Below are positions 13,257 through 18,165 of a DNA stretch of 18,165 nucleotides, one piece after another. The translations under genes were made by a program, and so were the position numbers. Positions within the stretch are counted from its first letter, which is position 1. Each line of letters begins with the position of its first letter. The stretch comes from an uncultured Collinsella sp. (GTDB lineage Bacteria > Actinomycetota > Coriobacteriia > Coriobacteriales > Coriobacteriaceae): assembly GCA_900545555.1 (NCBI GenBank), contig UQZI01000041.1:1-18165 (forward strand), read 5' to 3'. Below the pieces are notes generated by a model. The model made no database searches, had not been told where the DNA came from, and saw only the letters and a list, made by a program, of their open reading frames with translations.

Positions 13257-15387
13257 CGTTATTTACCTGCGATAACAATAAAATTAGCTCCGCCTTATTC
13301 TTGATCTTCAACTGGCGGTAAGATGCAGACCGCAGCGCTTGCACCGTAGATGCAGCGTAACCGACATCCTCCGCAATGGCCTTTGTCGTTGCCCCCTCTG
13401 CCGTCATCAGCAAAATTTGCGACTGAACATCAGAAAGGGAGCGCGACGTAAGCAGGGCCAGCTGGCGCACGCGGGCCGTTTCGGTGGACCCGTTCGCCCG
13501 GTACTCCAAGACGGCCTTCTCGTCCTCAACCGAGCGGGCGAGCGCGATGTGCGTAACGAACATGGGCACAGACCAGCAAACAATCACCGTTGCCACGACG
13601 ACATTGACAGCCGAACTTTGCCCCAACAACGACGCGAGGAACAACGGCTCGAAAACCGTCAGATCCTGCACCATATTGAGCAAGACAGCCCAAACAGGAG
13701 CCGTCGCCCCGAAGCAAAGCATCCATATCCCAAGCATTTTGCGCTGCGGACAGCTTCGCATCACTATATATGTGAGCAGCACCCCCGTCAGCACCGCAAG
13801 TCCATGGATTCGCCCCCTAGCGACCGCATAGATTAAGGCAACCATGCCCATTGACACCAACGGCACGATAGCCCGAGCATGGGCATGCACCTTAAACGGA
13901 CGCAGCCCAACAGCGAGCGAAGCCGTAGACGCCACGCCGCAAAACAGGACCGGCACAGCCATCAACGGAACGCGTATGCACATCAATGCCGCGATATAGA
14001 TAAAAGACCATTCCACAGCAGATAGCACCGCCCATACGTACGGGCTTCCGAGCCAAATCGCTTCACCCGCTCTATCCAGCGCAGCGCCACGATTCGCTTT
14101 TCCACCCGCGTAGCATAGCGACAGAAGCAGTCCGAGACCCAATGCGTAGCTTAAGAGGGAAAAGGCGACAGCCCGCGAAACACCGGACCCCCAATCGCTA
14201 TCCGCCATTACCAAGGGCCCCGCCGCAAGGAGGATAAAGAATAATGTGAGCAGGTATCGAAACAGCCGGCGCGTTCGAGCTGATGCCACTATATCGTCAG
14301 CATGCCGCTGCGGTAGCTCATGCCCTACAGTATCGCCCTCACCCGCAAACAGCGCCACGAGCTCGCGTGAGCCCGCAACCGACGCCTTCCCGTATGCTCG
14401 GTGAAGCGTTGTTCTCACCGTCGATGGCTTCGTATCCGTCTCCTTGGCAATTTCCGCCGGCGTTTTCCCTTTGAGCAGCAGTCGAACAAACTGCTCTTCT
14501 CTAGGCGACAGGGCAGGGGAAAACACCCCCGCATCGAATGTGTCGGACGCACAGGCGATATCCGAATTGTTGTCCCGTTTCCCCCTTAGCAACATGCATA
14601 CGAAGGCAGCAGCGATAGCGGACCCCATCGCAAGCAATGCAATGATCGCGTCATCGCTTGCAAAGTATGCCGCCTCAACAGCCGGAACAAGGCCAATAGG
14701 GACTGCCACGAGCGCAGAACGGGCAAACACGTCGCTCTGTCCCCGACCAAAGGCGCTGAAACAGCAAAACAGCGGGACCGCAACCAATGCGAGATAGACC
14801 AACGGAATTAAAAGCGCAAGGCCAATTGACGCGGCCGTTACAGGGGGCATCCCCCATGGCTCGGGAACGACTCTCCATGAAACTCGACAGCAAAACAGCA
14901 GGCAAGACATGACGGCTATTGTTTCTGTAAAAATCGCGTCCTGCGGGTGACGAGTTTCCCTTTCGTCAGTCCGTGTCGACCTCTGCGTCAAAGGAGAGTC
15001 CGCCGTGCCCCAAATAACATATGAGAGAAGCAGCGACCCAACAAAGCACGAGACACACGAAACGCCATGTAACAACCAAATCGGTGCAAACACGATTGGA
15101 ATAGAGTCTCCGCGAGCATAGAAAGCCAGGTCGGCCCATTCGGGAACCGTTGCAATAACACCAAGGAAAACACCGATGGCACCGAGATGCCTCGGCCTTC
15201 TCATTCCCCCCTTGCATAGCGCAGCACCATGAACAAACGCCGCGAGGCATGCGCCCAGGATAACGAGCCAGGTCATTGCACCTGACGCTAGGCCGATTGA
15301 AGATGAAAACCGGTGATAAGGGGTGACCGCCATTACGACAAGCGCAATGGCGCAGGCAAATGTAGCAGAACGGCGGGAAAAGAGCAT
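13252..15387 (-). CDS. Tandem-duplicated membrane LuxR-type regulator
   Basis: 711 residues from the ATG at 15387, chosen for GGAGG 5 nt upstream; an earlier ATG at 15408 lacks a site. The layout repeats itself. Residues 1-275 hold about eight hydrophobic segments, followed by a LuxR-type helix-turn-helix at about 293-347 (SPREEQFVRLLLKGKTPAEI, TVRTTLHRAYGK). About 375-620 hold another eight or so, followed by a second helix-turn-helix at 651-705 (DVQSQILLMTAEGATTKAIA, STVQALRSASYRQL). Each half is about 350 residues. Single-module proteins (membrane part plus C-terminal LuxR domain) are common in Coriobacteriia; two in one chain is unusual. It probably senses a membrane or envelope signal and controls the operon that follows it in the same direction. 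Confidence 0.88.
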   Translation of the reverse strand: MLFSRRSATFACAIALVVMAVTPYHRFSSSIGLASGAMTWLVILGACLAAFVHGAALCKGGMRRPRHLGAIGVFLGVIATVPEWADLAFYARGDSIPIVFAPIWLLHGVSCVSCFVGSLLLSYVIWGTADSPLTQRSTRTDERETRHPQDAIFTETIAVMSCLLFCCRVSWRVVPEPWGMPPVTAASIGLALLIPLVYLALVAVPLFCCFSAFGRGQSDVFARSALVAVPIGLVPAVEAAYFASDDAIIALLAMGSAIAAAFVCMLLRGKRDNNSDIACASDTFDAGVFSPALSPREEQFVRLLLKGKTPAEIAKETDTKPSTVRTTLHRAYGKASVAGSRELVALFAGEGDTVGHELPQRHADDIVASARTRRLFRYLLTLFFILLAAGPLVMADSDWGSGVSRAVAFSLLSYALGLGLLLSLCYAGGKANRGAALDRAGEAIWLGSPYVWAVLSAVEWSFIYIAALMCIRVPLMAVPVLFCGVASTASLAVGLRPFKVHAHARAIVPLVSMGMVALIYAVARGRIHGLAVLTGVLLTYIVMRSCPQRKMLGIWMLCFGATAPVWAVLLNMVQDLTVFEPLFLASLLGQSSAVNVVVATVIVCWSVPMFVTHIALARSVEDEKAVLEYRANGSTETARVRQLALLTSRSLSDVQSQILLMTAEGATTKAIAEDVGYAASTVQALRSASYRQLKIKNKAELILLLSQVNNV

Positions 15388-15406
15388 ACGGCCTCCATAG
15401 CGTGTC

Positions 15407-15412
15407 ATTATA
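15407..15412 (-). promoter_or_regulatory. -10 box of the tandem regulator
   Basis: The minus strand reads an exact TATAAT, 19 nt before the ATG at 15387, giving a short leader. No standard -35 is seen. Upstream, CGAGCGGCTCGAGCG contains overlapping palindromes (CGAGC-G-GCTCG and GCTCGAGC) that could be a binding site. Positions 15413-15529 contain nothing else I can identify. Confidence 0.5.
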
Positions 15413-15529
15413 TCGCTCGAGCCGCTCGTTTATCTCTGTTCTCACACCAGCCAGCATCAATGATTCAGGCGAACTCCAATCCGCGCCAGATCACGGTCCG
15501 GCTTTTGTTCGCAGTCCCCACATCAAAGC

Positions 15530-15712
15530 GGGATGCGGTTTCCTTTTGGACGCCGGTTCGGAAAGCGCATCCCGTTCCAGGGCAATATTCTGGGATGCAG
15601 TTTCCGCAGCCCACCCCATTTGGAAAGCGCATCCCATAATTTGGCTGAAAACTGAGATGCGCTTTCCAAACGAGCCGAAACGGGCCGAATCGATCGGGCC
15701 ACCTCGCATCCC
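15530..15712. repeat. Array of 14-bp inverted elements with 62-bp period
   Basis: Alternating elements: GGGATGCGGTTTCC (15530-15543), GGAAAGCGCATCCC (15560-15573), GGGATGCAGTTTCC (15592-15605), GGAAAGCGCATCCC (15622-15635), GAGATGCGCTTTCC (15654-15667), then a partial CGCATCCC (15705-15712). Same-orientation copies start exactly 62 bp apart. Gaps alternate 16 and 18 nt, so successive centres are 30 and 32 bp apart. Pairs can form long hairpins. It lies between divergent genes, upstream of the kinase promoter at 15738. It is either a dispersed REP/BIME-like repeat or a phased set of binding sites. Confidence 0.75.
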
Positions 15713-15737
15713 GCTATCCTCGCCATCTGCCCGAGCG

Positions 15738-15746
15738 TGCTACACT
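15738..15746 (+). promoter_or_regulatory. Extended -10 promoter of the kinase/fhaA operon
   Basis: TGCTACACT fits the extended -10 pattern TG-N-TAnnnT, 81 nt before the ATG at 15827; no clear -35. It matches the TGATACACT before the other kinase operon, so both may use the same sigma factor. Confidence 0.45.
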
Positions 15747-15826
15747 AGCAGCATCTATGCCACCGCGAATGGCTCGGCCCCGTGCCCGCCACTCGCAAAC
15801 GAACTTTAAACGCACGAGGGTTGGCC

Positions 15827-17680
15827 ATGCCGCTTTTCTCGCAACATACCGCCCGGTTCTCGCCGGACGTTCCTTTGGAGGGCACCAGCTCTCGCGAGCT
15901 GCTCAAGCGGTACCAGCCGCTCGAGACACTTGCGACCGGCGGTTTTGGCTCCATCGAGATCTGCCGCGACACGCACCTGCGCCGCCGCGTGGCCATTAAG
16001 CGCATCCCCCTTATCAACGGTGCCGGCATGCCCGCCAGCAACATCATGGATGTCCTACGCGAGGCACACACCGCCGCCATGCTTCAACATCCCAATATCG
16101 TGCAGGTCATCGACTTTACGCACGACACCGCCTATGCCTACCTGGTTATGGAATATGTCGACGGCATGTCGCTGGCCGAGTTTTTGCATCGCGTGGACGG
16201 CCATTCGCTCACCTTTGACGAGGCCGCGGCAATTGCCGACGCGCTGGGCCAGGCGCTCACCTTTGCCCATAGTAATGGCGTGCTCCACCTGGACATCAAG
16301 CCCGCCAACGTGCTCATCGACCACTCGGGCAATGTAAAGCTCACCGACTTTGGCATGGCGCGGCTGTCGTCTGCTGGCGGCTTTGGCGGCTCGCGCGGCG
16401 GCACCATCGGCTACATGCCACCCGAGCAGCTCGACATCGAGACCGGCACGGTTGACGAGCGCGCCGATGTCTTTGCCCTTGCCTGTGTGATCTACGAGGG
16501 CCTGTGCGGCAGCGCTCCCTTTATGGCCGCCACGCCCGGCGACTCGCTCGGCCGCATCATCGGCGGCGCCACCTACCCCAGCGAGCTCATCCCGCATTTT
16601 CCCCCGGGAGCCGAGGCTACGCTCATGAGCGCCCTCTCCCCCATGCCGCAGGACCGCCCCAGCAGCATCGAGGCATTTTGCGACCAGCTGCTCGCCGGCT
16701 TGGGCAGCGTGCGCGAGGGCCGTCGCAGCCTGGAGCAGATGGTGGGCGAGCTGTCGGATGACGAGCGCGCGGCAGACGGTATCGAGCCATCGACCTACGA
16801 GGACGACACCATCGAAGTCGACCCCGCACTTGGTTGGGCGGGCACGCGCTGGAGCCACGCGCGCGATTACACCATGCGTGCCATCTCGGCGCTCTTATGC
16901 GGAGCCTTCAGCTTTTTGCTCATGCAGACGGCTGGCGTCGCGGCGCTTCCCGGACTTATTACCGCGGCCATCGCGATTGGGGCGGCCGCCGGCCTGGCCC
17001 CGCAGATTGGCTCGGCTATCTCGGCCGTGGGCTTTTTGGTACTTATGGCCAACGCCACCATGCAGGCGCAGGGCATCCTGTCGATGCTGCCCGTCGCGGT
17101 GATCTTTGCCGCCGCCATGTCCGGTTGGTGGATCGCCTGGGGTCGCACCGAGGCTGCCGCGAGCGCCGCGCTCACCTGTGCACTCGCGCTTGGCTGTCTG
17201 ACTGGCAATACCTTCCTGGCAGCTGGGGTCGCCGCCGGCGTCGCGTCATTTTGGCTCGGCCCGGCAAGCGCCGCCGCGGCAACGGGCATGGGCGTGCTTT
17301 TTGCCCGTCTGGCCACGGTCGCGCTTTCAGCCGGAGGCGTGCTGGGGCTCGGCAACGTTGCCGCAGCGCTGGAAGACCCGCTCCTTTGGGCTGCCTTTGT
17401 GCTGGTCGCGACAACTGCCGCGGCGTCATCTGCGCTGCTCAATGCCCATGCCAAGCGTGCCGACCAGGGCTCAAACCTTGCCGCAATCGCCGCCATCGCC
17501 GTCACCGGCATCGGCTGCGCAGCGGCATCCTGTCTTGCACACCATATGGAAATTGCCAGCCTTGCAGCCGCGGTCGCCGCCAAGGCGGCAGTTGCGGGAA
17601 CCCTATCCTCTATAATCGTTGGGATATGCCTATATTTGCTCGGATACCAAAGAACCTATACGGAGAGTGATCTTTCGTGA
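15827..17680 (+). CDS. Membrane Ser/Thr protein kinase upstream of fhaA
   Basis: 617 residues from the ATG at 15827 with GAGGG 7 nt upstream; a GTG at 15782 has no such site. The kinase domain spans about 29-290: TGGFGSI (37-43), K58 in VAIKRI, catalytic loop HLDIKPAN (154-161), DFG (174-176), MPPE (197-200). The usual HRD is HLD here, a Leu for the Arg; the Asp, Lys and Asn are kept, so activity is plausible but regulation by activation-loop phosphorylation may differ. An acidic linker (about 300-335) leads to an Ala/Gly-rich region with roughly eight membrane segments (350-608). No PASTA repeat. Its TGA overlaps the GTG of fhaA (GTGA), as expected for a kinase/FHA unit. Confidence 0.9.
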   Translation: MPLFSQHTARFSPDVPLEGTSSRELLKRYQPLETLATGGFGSIEICRDTHLRRRVAIKRIPLINGAGMPASNIMDVLREAHTAAMLQHPNIVQVIDFTHDTAYAYLVMEYVDGMSLAEFLHRVDGHSLTFDEAAAIADALGQALTFAHSNGVLHLDIKPANVLIDHSGNVKLTDFGMARLSSAGGFGGSRGGTIGYMPPEQLDIETGTVDERADVFALACVIYEGLCGSAPFMAATPGDSLGRIIGGATYPSELIPHFPPGAEATLMSALSPMPQDRPSSIEAFCDQLLAGLGSVREGRRSLEQMVGELSDDERAADGIEPSTYEDDTIEVDPALGWAGTRWSHARDYTMRAISALLCGAFSFLLMQTAGVAALPGLITAAIAIGAAAGLAPQIGSAISAVGFLVLMANATMQAQGILSMLPVAVIFAAAMSGWWIAWGRTEAAASAALTCALALGCLTGNTFLAAGVAAGVASFWLGPASAAAATGMGVLFARLATVALSAGGVLGLGNVAAALEDPLLWAAFVLVATTAAASSALLNAHAKRADQGSNLAAIAAIAVTGIGCAAASCLAHHMEIASLAAAVAAKAAVAGTLSSIIVGICLYLLGYQRTYTESDLS

Positions 17681-18165
17681 ACTTCCTGAACATCTTCGAG
17701 GACCACGTGGCCGGCATCTTCGGTGCCACCCGTGCCCCGTTCTCCTTTAAGAAGCTTGCCAAGCAGGCCGCTCGCGACATGGAGGATCAGACTCTGGTGA
17801 TTAACGGCGTCAACACGGCGCCGGCACTCTATACCATCCTGATCGCCGCCGACGACGATCCCATGCTCGCCCCGTTCTACCCCGAGCTTTCGCGCGAGGT
17901 CCGCGAGTTTGTGAAGGCGCAGGCCGAAAAGCGCGCCCACGGCGACGAAGAGGCCAACATGATGGACGAGGACTTCGTCATGGCGCTCGAATACGGTATG
18001 CCGCCCACCGGCGGCTTGGGCTTCGGCATTGACCGCTGCGCCATGCTGCTGTGCGGCGCAAGCTCCATCCGCGATGTGATCCTGTTCCCGACAATGAAGT
18101 CCTTAGATGGTGTAAATAAGAAAAATGATGTAAATAATACAGCTTCTGAAGCACCTGAAAAAAAT
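17677..18165 (+). CDS. fhaA: Chimeric frame: FhaA N-terminus joined to LysS C-terminus, 3' end cut off
   Basis: 163 codons, open to the window edge, from a GTG overlapping the kinase stop with GGAGAG upstream. Residues 1 to about 85 match the N-terminal domain of FhaA (DUF3662): FEDHVAGIFG, FSFKKLAKQAARDMEDQTLV, PALYTILIAADD, FYPELSREVREFV. FhaA would then continue to a linker and a C-terminal FHA domain. Instead, residues about 88-141 are the C-terminal catalytic end of class II lysyl-tRNA synthetase: DEEANMMDEDFVMALEYG, class II motif 3 GGLGFGIDR (112-120), SIRDVILFPTMK. Residues 142-163 are an A+T-rich tail. No FHA domain is present, so as written this cannot be a working FhaA. Parts are recognised with high confidence; the fusion itself may be an artefact. 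Confidence 0.85.
   Translation, partial: MNFLNIFEDHVAGIFGATRAPFSFKKLAKQAARDMEDQTLVINGVNTAPALYTILIAADDDPMLAPFYPELSREVREFVKAQAEKRAHGDEEANMMDEDFVMALEYGMPPTGGLGFGIDRCAMLLCGASSIRDVILFPTMKSLDGVNKKNDVNNTASEAPEKN
17938..18165 (+). pseudogene. lysS: lysS 3' fragment, window-edge partial
   Basis: This encodes only the last part of lysyl-tRNA synthetase: motif 3 with its ATP-binding arginine (codon 120) and the end of the catalytic domain. The rest of the enzyme (anticodon-binding domain, motifs 1 and 2) is absent upstream. The reading frame continues past the normal FPTMK end into a tail (SLDGVNKKNDVNNTASEAPE) like the C-terminal extensions I recall from Lachnospiraceae LysS. From 18105 to the end only 17 of 61 bases are G or C, against clearly GC-rich sequence just before. 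The exact upper border is uncertain, about 17920-17945. Confidence 0.7.

Noticed and set aside
9552..15387. Classic lantibiotic or lactococcin-972 biosynthesis cluster
   Set aside because: No LanB/C/M-type modification enzyme, no small precursor with a double-glycine leader, and no peptidase-containing exporter. Only the immunity-type transporter resembles such clusters.
15530..15712. CRISPR array
   Set aside because: Elements are only 14 bp and alternate in orientation, gaps are 16-18 nt, and no cas genes are near.
1..18165. tRNA, rRNA, insertion sequence or phage genes
   Set aside because: No cloverleaf-like sequence with a GTTCGA arm, no transposase or integrase motifs, and no terminal repeats with target duplications were seen on reading both strands.

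Overview
The window looks like chromosomal DNA of a high-GC Gram-positive gut bacterium of the Coriobacteriia, most likely Collinsella or a close relative. The reasons are the GC-rich housekeeping genes (a sample at 16561-16620 is 43/60 G+C), multi-membrane-segment Ser/Thr kinases next to FHA genes, a kinase/FhaA pair, a long Ala/Pro-rich DnaX, and a polytopic membrane protein ending in a LuxR-type DNA-binding domain. The genus is inferred from gene content and was not confirmed by a search.

Left block, 424-4205, minus strand: a three-gene phospho-signalling operon, read from right to left. It holds a membrane-anchored protein with a Ser/Gly linker, a membrane Ser/Thr kinase (ATGA overlap), and an FHA-domain protein. 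Its promoter region is crowded with inverted repeats, and a terminator-like hairpin sits in the leader just before the ribosome binding site. Positions 1-391 hold no convincing gene.

Middle block, 4358-9446: DNA-repair and replication genes ybaB-recR and dnaX (all minus). A small plus-strand membrane-anchored orphan gene sits between dnaX and ybaB. A YcxB-like membrane protein is divergent from dnaX.

Accessory block, 9552-15387, minus strand, visibly richer in A+T (12121-12180 is 30/60 G+C). A 711-residue regulator built as a tandem duplicate (about 8 membrane segments + LuxR helix-turn-helix, twice) lies upstream of a five-gene operon. The operon encodes a secreted protein with four cysteines, two ABC permeases, an ABC ATPase with a Glu in the Q-loop position, and a second secreted or anchored protein. 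One ATPase with two different permeases and an E-loop resembles LanFEG/BcrAB-type transporters of antimicrobial peptides. I read this as a candidate sensing/export/immunity locus. It is the best candidate here for an undescribed system.

Right block, 15388-18165: a spaced array of 14-bp inverted elements with an exact 62-bp period, then a plus-strand membrane Ser/Thr kinase overlapping (GTGA) the start of fhaA. The fhaA frame changes after about 85 codons into the C-terminal end of lysyl-tRNA synthetase and then into a very A+T-rich tail that runs off the window. This is either an assembly chimera or a real gene fusion, and is the point most in need of checking.
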